DNA from: JBCCGE01 sp039029455
GTDB taxonomy: Bacteria; Pseudomonadota; Gammaproteobacteria; Arenicellales; Poriferihabitantaceae
DNA: 31,485 bases
Assembly (NCBI GenBank): GCA_039029455.1
Contig: JBCCGE010000036.1
Coordinates: forward strand, 1-31,485
Direction of reading: 5' to 3'
In this document: one piece after another, positions 1 to 7,986 of the stretch
How the letters are laid out: each line of letters opens with the position of its first letter
Position numbering within the stretch: the stretch's first letter is position 1
Notes under the pieces: model-generated
Database searches by the model: none
What the model was told of the DNA's origin: nothing
Seen by the model: the letters and a program-made list of their open reading frames with translations, nothing else
Made by a program: the position numbers and the translations under genes

Positions 1-527
1 CCGGAACGACCGCAATACTACTCGGCGCATTGATCGCACTAAACGTGAATCCCGGTCCGCAATTACTGGTGGACCGACCCGAGGTGTTCTGGTCGATAAT
101 TATCTCGATGTACATCGGCAACCTGGTGCTGCTGATTCTTAACCTGCCCCTAATTCCTTATATCGCCAAAGTTCTTGCGGTTCCGCGTAATTTTCTCATC
201 CCGTTTGTGCTGTTTTTTGCACTTATTGGTGCCTATATTGGCCAGAACAACCCCACCGAGCTTTACATGATGGTTGGGATTGGTTTGCTGGCCACAGTGT
301 TCCGGTTCACCGGCTTTCCGCTGCCGCCGCTGGTTATCGGTTTTATTCTGGGAGGAATGCTGGAGGACAATTTTGGCCGTGCAATTTCGCGAGCCGGCGG
401 TATCCAGTTTATCTGGGAGCGCCCTTTGACTTTGATCCTGCTTATGGTCGCCGTCCTGCTGCTGGTCGCGCCTTTTCTTACCGACACCTTGTCGCGACGC
501 AGATCAGCCAGACAGCAACACCGCTAA
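1..527 (+). CDS. tctA: Tripartite tricarboxylate transporter large membrane subunit, TctA family (3' part)
   Basis: C-terminal part of a large polytopic inner-membrane subunit of the TTT family, which takes up citrate-like or other carboxylates with a periplasmic binding protein (TctC) and a small membrane subunit (TctB). The reading frame is open to the left edge, entering at base 3, so the start lies outside the window. Visible: the family motif NPGPQLL near the left end, then four to five hydrophobic segments including GNLVLLILNLPLIPYI, FRFTGFPLPPLVIGFILGG and a last segment LILLMVAVLLLVAPFL before a basic tail (RRRSARQQHR). The substrate cannot be read from the sequence. The TctB and TctC partners would be expected upstream, outside the window. 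The family call is secure; the specificity is unknown. Confidence 0.88.
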   Translation, partial: GTTAILLGALIALNVNPGPQLLVDRPEVFWSIIISMYIGNLVLLILNLPLIPYIAKVLAVPRNFLIPFVLFFALIGAYIGQNNPTELYMMVGIGLLATVFRFTGFPLPPLVIGFILGGMLEDNFGRAISRAGGIQFIWERPLTLILLMVAVLLLVAPFLTDTLSRRRSARQQHR

Positions 528-625
528 ACCACTGTACGGACACACTCGCCCGGCAGAGAATAGCAGGGAACCTGATACCTTCCGACCTGTCTTAGATGAG
601 ACAAATATGACAGCTGAATTAAGAC

Positions 626-1219
626 ATGCAATCGGTGGACATTACGATATATCGCTGGGCCGGCAGTTGGGGTCCGTTCAAAGTCAATATCCCCTGCGGT
701 GAGTGTTCGCTCACGCTCGATGTGGTCAAGGACACAATTAAAAACGAGCTCGACGGCATTCCGGTCACGCTGCGAACGAAGGACTGGTTAAGCTGCTGGT
801 GGGAGGCCCTGTTTAAAGGCGGCTGGCATGCCCCGATCGTCATGGTTGATGGTCGTATTGTGAGCCAGGGTAAAGCCTTGAACCGTGGCGTGCTGACCCA
901 GGCGGTTGTCGAGGCCTGGGCGCGAAACAGTGCTGTGGATGGATCCGTTTTGTTCGGCAAAGCAAATTGTCCTCATTGTGTCCGGGCGAAAGCACTTCTC
1001 GAAGAGAAAGGTGTTCCGTTTGTGTACCGGGATGTCGTGCAACAGCCGCGTTCAATGTATGAGATGCTGGCCCGTGTAAAACCCCTTATAGGCGCAAAGA
1101 CACCGGTGACCGTGCCCCAAATTTGGCTGAACTCAGGATACGTGGGGGGTGCGGATGCACTGGCGATGCAGCTGTCGAGATCCCATTCGGGTAACCCCGG
1201 GCGTCAAAAGGCCGCTTAA
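626..1219 (+). CDS. Two-domain thioredoxin-fold/glutaredoxin protein
   Basis: A 197-residue protein with two apparent thiol-redox modules. The C-terminal half (about residues 106-185) is a clear glutaredoxin domain: active site CPHC (C115, C118), the cis-proline loop TVPQIW (P164) and the glutathione-binding GYVGGADAL motif. The N-terminal half (about 1-100) looks like a degenerate thioredoxin-like domain carrying a CGEC motif (C24, C27), conserved-looking tryptophans and an APIVMVDGRIVSQG strand-turn. It likely acts as a cytoplasmic dithiol reductant coupled to glutathione, with unknown targets. It lies 98 bp after tctA and 71 bp before the exporter gene, so it may be a separate unit. The start is the first in-frame ATG; no strong ribosome binding site is visible. 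The glutaredoxin domain is certain; the role of the N-terminal domain is inferred. Confidence 0.8.
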   Translation: MQSVDITIYRWAGSWGPFKVNIPCGECSLTLDVVKDTIKNELDGIPVTLRTKDWLSCWWEALFKGGWHAPIVMVDGRIVSQGKALNRGVLTQAVVEAWARNSAVDGSVLFGKANCPHCVRAKALLEEKGVPFVYRDVVQQPRSMYEMLARVKPLIGAKTPVTVPQIWLNSGYVGGADALAMQLSRSHSGNPGRQKAA

Positions 1220-1290
1220 AAATTTCTCTGGTGGTAAGGCTGAAGGTGAAGTAGCCTTGGTCGGCCCTGCGAATGCTGCGCCGACGTAAT

Positions 1291-1911
1291 ATGCTTGAAC
1301 AGTCCTATCTCCTGTTTTTACTGGCCTCGGTGGCCGTTATTCTGATCCCGGGTCAGGACCTTGTGCTGGTAATGACTCGCGGCCTGAGCCAGGGATCCAA
1401 AGCCGGTCTGGTAACCGCTGCTGGCGTCAGTGTGGGTTTGATGGGACACACCGCTATTGTCAGCCTCGGGCTGGGATCCATCCTGTTGGCATCTGCCCAT
1501 GCTTTTCTGTTGCTGAAGCTGATTGGCGCCGCCTATCTGATCTATCTTGGCGTACGACTGTTGCGTGAGAAAGAGTTGCCCGATGCGGAGGAGGCGAGGG
1601 CAACTACCGCCACACAACTTTTCTTTCAGGGTGCGGTGTCCAATATTTCAAACCCGAAGATTACGATTTTTTATATTGCCTATCTTCCGCAGTTTCTTCA
1701 GGCGGGTACAGAAAGCCCGTCTATCGGATTGTTTGTACTGGGTACAACATTCGCACTGCTAACCTTCGCGATCAAAGCTCCTGTTGGCTGGTTCGCGGGT
1801 TTTACAACAAACTGGGTGCGTGCCAGACCTCGTGTGATTCGCGGAGTCTATATTTGCGGTGGGTTAACACTATTGGGTCTGGGGGTAAAACTGGCGACCG
1901 AGTCGCGGTAG
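1291..1911 (+). CDS. LysE/RhtB family amino-acid exporter
   Basis: An inner-membrane exporter of about 206 residues, typical size for the LysE/RhtB family, which effluxes amino acids such as threonine, homoserine, leucine or lysine by proton exchange. The family signature near the N-terminus (LLASVAVILIPGQDLVLVMTRGLSQG) includes the PGxD-type loop. It is followed by the usual G-rich second helix (GLVTAAGVSVGLMGH), LLKLIGAAYLIYLGVRLLR and the mid-protein SNISNPKITIFYIAYLPQF motif. About six hydrophobic segments are visible. An in-frame ATG at 1273 would add MLRRRN; I chose 1291 because family members begin just before the first helix. It converges on xdhC with a 20 bp gap. The substrate is not predictable. 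Confidence 0.87.
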   Translation: MLEQSYLLFLLASVAVILIPGQDLVLVMTRGLSQGSKAGLVTAAGVSVGLMGHTAIVSLGLGSILLASAHAFLLLKLIGAAYLIYLGVRLLREKELPDAEEARATTATQLFFQGAVSNISNPKITIFYIAYLPQFLQAGTESPSIGLFVLGTTFALLTFAIKAPVGWFAGFTTNWVRARPRVIRGVYICGGLTLLGLGVKLATESR

Positions 1912-1931
1912 CGAGGCGCGGCCAAATCGAG

Positions 1932-2714
1932 TTAAGTGTTAAGAGATTGTCGCTGCATCAGCTCTGCCACGACGCTTATGGCAACCGCCATCGGTTCTTT
2001 TAGATCGGTCAACGGCAATCCAACAGGGCAGACCAGCCGCGACAGCTCCTCTTGTGTGAAGCCTTTTTTTGAGAGCCGGGATCGAAACTTTGCGCTCTTG
2101 GATTCTGATCCGATTAAGCCACAGTAGTTGATGTCCGGACGCGACAAAGCCGCTTCGCACAATTCCATATCGAGTTCGTGACTGTGAGTCATGATTAACA
2201 CCGATATGCCCGTTGGCAATTCTTCGACCGTGGTGTAGGAGTTCTCGACATCGACTACCGAAACGTTCGTTGGCGAACCCAGCTCACTATGAACGGCTCT
2301 GACGAGTCCGTCGCGATGATCCAGCCAGATCACGTGACAGGGCAGTTCAGACACAATCCTGACCACTGCCCGTCCGACGTGCCCGGCTCCAAACAATGCA
2401 AAAGAGAAATCTGATCCGGGGTAGCACTCGAACATAACCGATACGCGCCCGCCGCAGCACTGCTCAAGATCTTTACCCAGGGTAAATTGCTTTTGTTCTA
2501 CTGATTTGTGATTTTGAAGCAAAAGCTGTCTCGCGTGCTCAATGCAATCGAATTCAAGCGCGCCACCTCCAATCGAATCGAAAGTCTCGCTTGCAGTCAC
2601 CACCATCTTGGATTGCGCAGATCTGGGTGACGACCCCTCAACGCTGACAATAGTGACTAAAACAAAGGGCGTGTTGTCAATGTGGGCGGAATGGACAGCG
2701 TCGATCCAGTTCAT
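1932..2714 (-). CDS. xdhC: XdhC, xanthine dehydrogenase maturation factor
   Basis: Accessory protein that binds the molybdenum cofactor, promotes its sulfuration and delivers it to xanthine dehydrogenase; not part of the mature enzyme. The 260-residue length is typical. Visible: the N-terminal XdhC domain (PFVLVTIVSVEGSSPRS, GGGALEF), the CCGGRV motif near residue 87, and a C-terminal Rossmann module with FGAGHVGRAVVRI around residues 107-119, followed by VLIMTHSHELD and GLIGSESKSAKF. Its ATG overlaps the xdhB stop by 4 bp (ATGA), so it is translationally coupled as the third gene of xdhABC. Expression should follow the operator-controlled promoter in front of xdhA. Confidence 0.95.
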   Translation of the reverse strand: MNWIDAVHSAHIDNTPFVLVTIVSVEGSSPRSAQSKMVVTASETFDSIGGGALEFDCIEHARQLLLQNHKSVEQKQFTLGKDLEQCCGGRVSVMFECYPGSDFSFALFGAGHVGRAVVRIVSELPCHVIWLDHRDGLVRAVHSELGSPTNVSVVDVENSYTTVEELPTGISVLIMTHSHELDMELCEAALSRPDINYCGLIGSESKSAKFRSRLSKKGFTQEELSRLVCPVGLPLTDLKEPMAVAISVVAELMQRQSLNT

Positions 2715-5014
2715 TCAGAGCGCCTCGTCCGATTAATACAGCTCAACACTTCCTCTGGGGTTGCCGGCGCATTTAGTTGCGGAAAATGGGCGCGTCCGGT
2801 TGCGCTGACAATGGCATCCCGAATTGCACACCATACTGAAATAGCGAGCATCAGCGGTGGCTCACCTACAGCTTTCGAGCGATGTATGGTTTCTTCAGCA
2901 TTGGGGATATTTTCGAGCAGTGAGACATTGAAGATTTCCGGTGTATCGCCTATTGCAGGAATCTTGTAGGTGGCGGGGCCGTCGGTGATCAGCCGGCCGG
3001 AGGCGTCCCAAAGAACTTCCTCCGATGTCAACCAGCCCATACCCTGCACAAACCCGCCTTCGATCTGACCGATATCTATAGCGCGATTAACGCTATTACC
3101 GACATCGTGCAGGATATCAACACGCAGACATCTGGATTCTCCGGTGAGAGTGTCGATAGCCACTTCGGAAACGGCACAACCGTATGCGTAATACAAAAAC
3201 GGATGACCTCGGGCACGACTTCTGTCGTAGTGGATTTTGGGCGTCGCGTAATAACCTGTTGCAGACAAGGGAACGCGCGCGAGCCAGGCGCTGCGCGCGG
3301 CGTCGTCAAACGCAATAGATTCAGTGTCGACTTTAATTCGGTTGTTTGCAAAGGTTATTATGTCCGGGCTGACACTGTAAGTCTCAGACAGATGCGCGAC
3401 CAATCGTGAGCGAATTTCCACGGCCGCATTAAATGCAGCCATGCCGTTCAGATCAGTGCCCGACGAAGCCGCTGTTGGTGACGTGTTGGGAACTTTATCG
3501 GTTGAGGTGCTGCTGATCTGAATGCGCTCCAGGTCCACTGAAAAAACACTGGCGACGATCTGAGCCACTTTGATCATCAGTCCCTGTCCCATTTCGGTAC
3601 CGCCGTGATTGAGATGAATACTGCCATCGCTGTAGAGATGAACCAGTGCGCCCGCCTGATTCAGATGCGAAACGGTGAACGAGATACCGAATTTGACCGG
3701 AGTCAATGCGATTCCCTTTTTAATGGTTGGATTTTGATTATTGAACCGATCGATGTTCTGCCGTCTCTGACGGTAGTCCGACTGAACCTCGAGTTGTTCA
3801 ATCATGTCTGCAAGCGGGAAGTGCTCAACGCGCTGATAGTAGGGCGTCAGATCGTGACGACCGGGTTGGTAGAGGTTTTTTTTGCGGACATCAAGCGGAT
3901 CCATCGCTGCATGGAAGGCAATTTCATCCATTACAGTTTCCATTGCGATCATTCCCTGGGGACCGCCAAATCCCCTGAAAGCAGTATGTGAGACAGTGTT
4001 GGATTTACATCGCAACCCATCGATCTGTACATGGGGTAAGAAGTAGGCGTTGTCACTATGGAACATGGCCCGATCAACAATTGCATCGGACAAATCTGCA
4101 GAATAACCACAGTCCGCCGCTAGCTCATAGCGGATACCCTGAAGCTGACCCTGTGGACTGAATCCAGCGCAATAGCGGTTAAAAAAAGCGTGCCTCTTAC
4201 CCGTCATTCGCATATCGTCCGCTCGCGACAATCGGCAGCTGACTGCGCAATGGTGTTTGTGCGCAAATAGTGCAGCCAGACAGGACCACGCTGTGGACTG
4301 CGTTTCCTTGCCACCAAATCCACCTCCCATGCGACGGGTGATAACTTCTATACGATGCATGGGAACGTCGAGAACTCTGGCGACCAGAACCTGGGTCTCG
4401 GTTGGATTTTGTGTGGACGCGTAGACTTTGATTCGCTCGTCATCTTCCGCAATAGCGAGGGATACCTGACCCTCAAGATAAAAGTGTTCCTGCCCGCCGA
4501 CGTGAAAACTGTTGTCTATTTTCAGGTCTGCGTCTGCGATCGCTGACTCAGCGTCCCCTCGGCTCATCCTGTGCGGTGGGCGCACAAAGTGTTTTGCTTC
4601 GATTGCAGTTTCCAGATCGAGCATGGCTTGAAGGGGTTCAATATCCAGTTGCGCCTTCGTTACTGCCTGCCGGGCCTTTTGAAGAGATGTTGCGAGGACG
4701 GCGAAAACAGGCTGACCGACGAACTCAACAGTGTCCCCCGCAAGCAGCGGATCACCGGCAAATACCGGACCGATATCCGCGTTCCCCGGAATGTCTTCGG
4801 CCAGCATGATATCGACGACTCCTTCGGATCGGGAAACCTCGGACAGGTCGATGCATCGGATTCGACCGTGCGCGACCGGGCTCGCGCCTATAGCGATATG
4901 CAGAAGATTCTCGAGCTGAGGCAGATCATCGACATAACGAGCTGAACCGCTGACGTGAGCGGCAGCACTGTCGTGAACGAGACCGTCACCGATTACCGAC
5001 TTCGACTCAAGCAT
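2711..5014 (-). CDS. xdhB: Xanthine dehydrogenase molybdopterin-binding subunit
   Basis: The large catalytic subunit of bacterial xanthine dehydrogenase, oxidising hypoxanthine and xanthine to urate at the Mo centre. At 767 residues it has the usual length. Motifs seen: the GGGFGGKE loop and FRGFGGPQGM of the molybdopterin domain, the cofactor-binding stretch STDKVPNTSPTAASSGTDLNG, and the C-terminal AVGEPPLM motif that contains the catalytic glutamate. It overlaps xdhA by 8 bp and xdhC by 4 bp, so the three are translated as one operon. Together with XdhA (FeS/FAD) it forms the cytoplasmic holoenzyme. No sign of truncation. Confidence 0.97.
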   Translation of the reverse strand: MLESKSVIGDGLVHDSAAAHVSGSARYVDDLPQLENLLHIAIGASPVAHGRIRCIDLSEVSRSEGVVDIMLAEDIPGNADIGPVFAGDPLLAGDTVEFVGQPVFAVLATSLQKARQAVTKAQLDIEPLQAMLDLETAIEAKHFVRPPHRMSRGDAESAIADADLKIDNSFHVGGQEHFYLEGQVSLAIAEDDERIKVYASTQNPTETQVLVARVLDVPMHRIEVITRRMGGGFGGKETQSTAWSCLAALFAHKHHCAVSCRLSRADDMRMTGKRHAFFNRYCAGFSPQGQLQGIRYELAADCGYSADLSDAIVDRAMFHSDNAYFLPHVQIDGLRCKSNTVSHTAFRGFGGPQGMIAMETVMDEIAFHAAMDPLDVRKKNLYQPGRHDLTPYYQRVEHFPLADMIEQLEVQSDYRQRRQNIDRFNNQNPTIKKGIALTPVKFGISFTVSHLNQAGALVHLYSDGSIHLNHGGTEMGQGLMIKVAQIVASVFSVDLERIQISSTSTDKVPNTSPTAASSGTDLNGMAAFNAAVEIRSRLVAHLSETYSVSPDIITFANNRIKVDTESIAFDDAARSAWLARVPLSATGYYATPKIHYDRSRARGHPFLYYAYGCAVSEVAIDTLTGESRCLRVDILHDVGNSVNRAIDIGQIEGGFVQGMGWLTSEEVLWDASGRLITDGPATYKIPAIGDTPEIFNVSLLENIPNAEETIHRSKAVGEPPLMLAISVWCAIRDAIVSATGRAHFPQLNAPATPEEVLSCINRTRRSE

Positions 5015-6461
5015 GGTCTATGTCCACAATACCTGAATCCGGTACTGATTGAAGATAGCAGCGGATCAAAAGATTTTCGGCGACGTTGAGTCTGTATTCT
5101 GCGCTTGCGCGAGCGTCAGAAATCGGCTGGTAGTCTTTTCGCACCGCCGTTTTGGCTTTCTCTACCGCCCGCATTGACCAGGTTTCTGCGGTCAGCGCCT
5201 CCTCGATATGTCGCGCTCGCTTTGGCACTTCAGCCATCCCACCACAGGCTATGCGCACTGCATTGATTTTCGTGTCGGGTTGCGTCCCTGAAAATTCAAC
5301 CCACATCGCCATGCAGATTGCGGAGATATCGTCATCGCGCCGTTTGCTGATCTTGTGAATATAGAGTTGCTGATTCGACTTCAGTTTCGGAATCCGGATG
5401 GCCTGGATAATTTCACCGGTTTCCAATCGGGTTTTTCGATAGCCGGTAAAAAAATCGTTGATTGATACTTGTCTTTGTCTACCGCTACCGTGGAGTATCA
5501 GATCAGTGTTCAGCGCCATCAGCACGGGCGGCAGGTCGCCGATGGGCGATGCTGTTCCCAGATTGCCGCCCAGTGTGCCGCTGAAGCGAACCTGCCGGGA
5601 GCCAAATCGATCCAGCAGGGCGGCAAGATCCGGCCAGTGCGACTCCGCGTAAACCTGAAGAGTTTCCAGCTGCACCGCCGCACCAAATGCAACGAAGTGG
5701 TCAGATTCCTCAATGGTTCTGAGCTCGGCGACTCGAGACAGACTGATCATGCTGGGATAAGAGACCAGTTTCTGAGTGACTTCCAGTGCCAGGTCGGTGC
5801 CGCCGGCAACCAGCGGCGCATCCGGGTTTTCGTCAATCAGCTGGTCCAGCTGCTGAAGAGACCGGGGACGGAAAAACGGATGACCCGATCGCGTTGCCGC
5901 AGGCAACGCAGCCAGGCGTTTGCGAGTGTCGTCCGCGCTTGAATCAAATTGATCTGCAGTGGTGTCTTCGAGCACCTCCTTGCCGGCTTCGATAATCGGC
6001 TGATAGCCGGTGCATCGGCACAGGTTACCGGACAGCGACTTAAGAATTTTTTGGCGTTGGTTACCACACTCTGACTGGTCCGATGCCTTTTTCATTGCAA
6101 AAAGCGACATTACAAATCCCGGTGTACAAAACCCGCATTGGGAGCCGTGGTGCCTGACCATAGCTGCTTGTACCGGATGAAGTGTGTTGTTACTTCGCAG
6201 ATGTTCCACGGTAATCAGCTGTTTGCCGTGTAGTTCGCCCAAAAACGTAATGCAGCTGTTGATTGCTGAATATCGCAAACCGTCTTCCCCGACTTCACTG
6301 ACAACTGCGGTGCAGGCACCACAATCTCCTGACGCACAGCCTTCTTTGGTGCCGGTCAGTCGACGCGACAGACGCAGGTAGTCGAGCACGGTGGTGTCGG
6401 CCGTGATGCCCTGGTCATTGTGCGAAAGATCGATAAGCTCGTCTTGAAGAAGAAACTGCAT
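5007..6461 (-). CDS. xdhA: Xanthine dehydrogenase small subunit (2x[2Fe-2S], FAD)
   Basis: The electron-transfer subunit of xanthine dehydrogenase (484 residues). The N-terminal plant-type ferredoxin cluster is formed by C42, C47, C50 and C70. The second [2Fe-2S] domain uses C109 and C112 (CGFCTPGF) and C148 and C150 (CRCTGYQP). The FAD domain follows, with PLVAGGTDLALEV near residue 217 and GGNLGTASPIGD around 300. Electrons pass from the Mo subunit through both clusters to FAD and NAD. First gene of xdhABC. The start is well placed: AGGA lies 7 bases before the ATG. A 16-bp palindrome sits immediately upstream and a plausible promoter just beyond it, so the operon is probably repressed there (see the operator entry). 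Confidence 0.97.
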   Translation of the reverse strand: MQFLLQDELIDLSHNDQGITADTTVLDYLRLSRRLTGTKEGCASGDCGACTAVVSEVGEDGLRYSAINSCITFLGELHGKQLITVEHLRSNNTLHPVQAAMVRHHGSQCGFCTPGFVMSLFAMKKASDQSECGNQRQKILKSLSGNLCRCTGYQPIIEAGKEVLEDTTADQFDSSADDTRKRLAALPAATRSGHPFFRPRSLQQLDQLIDENPDAPLVAGGTDLALEVTQKLVSYPSMISLSRVAELRTIEESDHFVAFGAAVQLETLQVYAESHWPDLAALLDRFGSRQVRFSGTLGGNLGTASPIGDLPPVLMALNTDLILHGSGRQRQVSINDFFTGYRKTRLETGEIIQAIRIPKLKSNQQLYIHKISKRRDDDISAICMAMWVEFSGTQPDTKINAVRIACGGMAEVPKRARHIEEALTAETWSMRAVEKAKTAVRKDYQPISDARASAEYRLNVAENLLIRCYLQSVPDSGIVDIDHA

Positions 6462-6469
6462 GTCAAATC

Positions 6470-6485
6470 CTGACTATTTAGTCAA
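6470..6485. promoter_or_regulatory. Putative operator, site 1 (RutR-like palindrome) before xdhA
   Basis: The sequence CTGACTATTTAGTCAA is a perfect palindrome at its core (TGACT-N4-AGTCA, 6471-6484). A near-identical copy lies at 7958-7973, and both are preceded by AATC. The layout TTGAC-N6-GTCAA matches the known RutR-type operator (TTGACCANNTGGTCAA) except at the inner base of each half. It lies 8 bp from the xdhA start and over the predicted transcription start, a position fitting repression. The binding protein is inferred to be the TetR/RutR-like regulator encoded at 11526. Confidence 0.75.
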
Positions 6486-6486
6486 G

Positions 6487-6514
6487 ATTTTAACAAACAC
6501 TGAGCATATGCCAA
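6487..6514 (-). promoter_or_regulatory. Putative sigma-70 promoter of xdhABC
   Basis: Reading leftward: -35 TTGGCA (6509-6514), 16 bp spacer, -10 TAAAAT (6487-6492). The predicted start point, near 6480, falls inside the palindrome at 6470-6485. This would give the xdh operon its own promoter although it is co-oriented with the deaminase gene 80 bp upstream. Confidence 0.55.
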
Positions 6515-6541
6515 GCCTGCAGAGCACTGTCCCAGATGGAT

Positions 6542-7888
6542 TCAGGTCAGTTTTTTCGTCAGTTCGCTGGCCAGAGTACGATGCCTGTCGGTCAATTCAC
6601 CGAGGTCAACCCCGATAATTTCGCCGTTTTTGACCCGTAGTTTACCTGCCACCAAAACGTCACGAGCCTGACTGGCACCGCACAATACCAGCGCTGCCAG
6701 TGCATCCCCTGATCCACTGAACCGGGGTTCCTGCAGCGAAAAGATCGCAATATCGGCCTGCATACCCTCTGAGATTACCCCGATATCCTGACGTCCGATG
6801 CAGCGAGCGGAGCCTGCCGTGGCCCAGCGCAATGCATCCAGATGGGAAACCTGCTCGGCGCCGTACTGCAGGCGCTGCAGCAAAAAAGCCTGACGGATTT
6901 CCTGCATCATATTTGAATGATCGTTTGATGCGGAGCCATCCACCGCCAGGCCAACAGGGCATCCGGCGTGTTCCAGCTCCAGCGTCCTGCAGTGACCCGA
7001 ACTCAGCATCATATTAGAGCCCGGACAATGGCATACGCATACATCCATTTGCCCCAGCCGCTGAATTTCTTCATCGTTAAAATGAATGCCGTGTGCGAGC
7101 CAGACGTCATCGCCGACCCAGTCTACGCTCTCAAGAAAGTCAAGGGGTCGTGCGCCAAGGCACTGCAGACAATACTGGGTTTCGTCCTCGGTCTCGGCAA
7201 GGTGAGTGTGCAGACGGACGCCGTGCTGTCGCGCCAGTGCGGCGATTTCGGTCATCAGGCGAGGGGTGACGCTGAAAGGAGAACAGGGCGCCAGAGCGAC
7301 CTGTATCATGGCACCGTCACCCGCCTTATGGAAGGTATGAATCACTCGCTCACAGTCAGTGAGAATATCGTCCTCCGACTGCACGATTTTGCTCGGAGGC
7401 AAACCGCCCTGTTCCTCACCGAGGCTCATGGATCCTCGACAGAGAACGCTTCTGATACCCATGTTTTTGACCCCGCTGACCTGAAGGTCAAATGCATCCG
7501 GACATCCCTTTGGATAGAGATAGTGATGATCAGAACTCGTGGTGCATCCCGACAGCAACAATTCTGCAGAGGCCAGTTCGGTGGACGTCAGGATCATTTC
7601 AGGGGTAAGTCCGGCCCAGACAGGGTAAAGGCTTTTCAGCCAGGGAAACAGTGGTTTATTCAAGGCCGCCGGCAGCGCGCGGGTCAGGGTCTGGTAGTAG
7701 TGATGATGGGTGTTGATCAGTCCGGGAAGGACCACACAGTCACTGGCGTCGATCACCGAATCAACCTCACTATCGGGCGCCTGTTGATCGACCAGTACCT
7801 GATCGATATACGTGCCTTCAACGACAATGCCGGTGCAGTTATCGGTTGGCGTCAGCACTGCGAGTGGGTTTTTGATCCAGGTCCGCAT
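6542..7888 (-). CDS. 8-oxoguanine deaminase (amidohydrolase family)
   Basis: A cytoplasmic metal-dependent amidohydrolase of 448 residues, most like the Pseudomonas 8-oxoguanine deaminases, often mis-annotated as guanine deaminase or hydroxyatrazine hydrolase. The expected reaction, 8-oxoguanine to urate plus ammonia, feeds the urate pathway encoded alongside. Visible: the metal motif NTHHHYYQTLTRALPAALNK (HxH), DHHYLYP, APCSPFSVTPRLM, the metal ligand in HTHLAETEDE, WLAHGIHF, and the catalytic VDGSASNDHSNMM. The ALNKPLFPWLKSLYPVW stretch is typical of the 8-oxoguanine group. Start ATG at 7888 has no good ribosome site. It is divergent from the ABC transporter, sharing a 98 bp intergenic region with operator site 2. 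Specificity is by recalled family similarity; guanine or isocytosine-type substrates are alternatives. Confidence 0.85.
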   Translation of the reverse strand: MRTWIKNPLAVLTPTDNCTGIVVEGTYIDQVLVDQQAPDSEVDSVIDASDCVVLPGLINTHHHYYQTLTRALPAALNKPLFPWLKSLYPVWAGLTPEMILTSTELASAELLLSGCTTSSDHHYLYPKGCPDAFDLQVSGVKNMGIRSVLCRGSMSLGEEQGGLPPSKIVQSEDDILTDCERVIHTFHKAGDGAMIQVALAPCSPFSVTPRLMTEIAALARQHGVRLHTHLAETEDETQYCLQCLGARPLDFLESVDWVGDDVWLAHGIHFNDEEIQRLGQMDVCVCHCPGSNMMLSSGHCRTLELEHAGCPVGLAVDGSASNDHSNMMQEIRQAFLLQRLQYGAEQVSHLDALRWATAGSARCIGRQDIGVISEGMQADIAIFSLQEPRFSGSGDALAALVLCGASQARDVLVAGKLRVKNGEIIGVDLGELTDRHRTLASELTKKLT

Positions 7889-7957
7889 CGAAAGCAGTGA
7901 ATGGTGGCTACAGCCGGTTTGAAACGACCGGTGATTTTAGCCTAAACTTCCGTAATC

Positions 7958-7973
7958 CTGACTTTTTAGTCAA
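7958..7973. promoter_or_regulatory. Putative operator, site 2 (RutR-like palindrome) between deaminase and ABC genes
   Basis: CTGACTTTTTAGTCAA differs from site 1 (6470-6485) by one base in the spacer. The flanks AATC on the left and an A/T-rich block on the right are shared too. It lies between two divergent transcription units of the purine locus, so one bound regulator could control both arms. Confidence 0.75.
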
Positions 7974-7975
7974 TT

Positions 7976-7981
7976 TATAAT
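7976..7981 (+). promoter_or_regulatory. TATAAT -10 element abutting the ABC ATPase start codon
   Basis: A perfect TATAAT ends 5 bases before the ATG at 7987, directly to the right of operator site 2. If used rightward, transcription would begin at or beside the A of the ATG, giving a leaderless mRNA; this fits the lack of a Shine-Dalgarno sequence there. The -35 region (about 7953-7958, TAATCC) is poor. The overlapping TATAAA on the other strand could instead serve the deaminase gene. Confidence 0.4.
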
Positions 7982-7986
7982 AAATC

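Noticed and set aside
2682..4945. Several open frames opposite xdhB, such as 3605-3991 and 4571-4945 on the + strand
   Set aside because: They are antisense shadows of a well-conserved gene, with no ribosome sites and no recognisable domain.
6968..7900. A 310-codon open frame opposite the deaminase gene
   Set aside because: Long but fully antisense to a clear amidohydrolase; its translation is low in family-like motifs and reflects codon bias.
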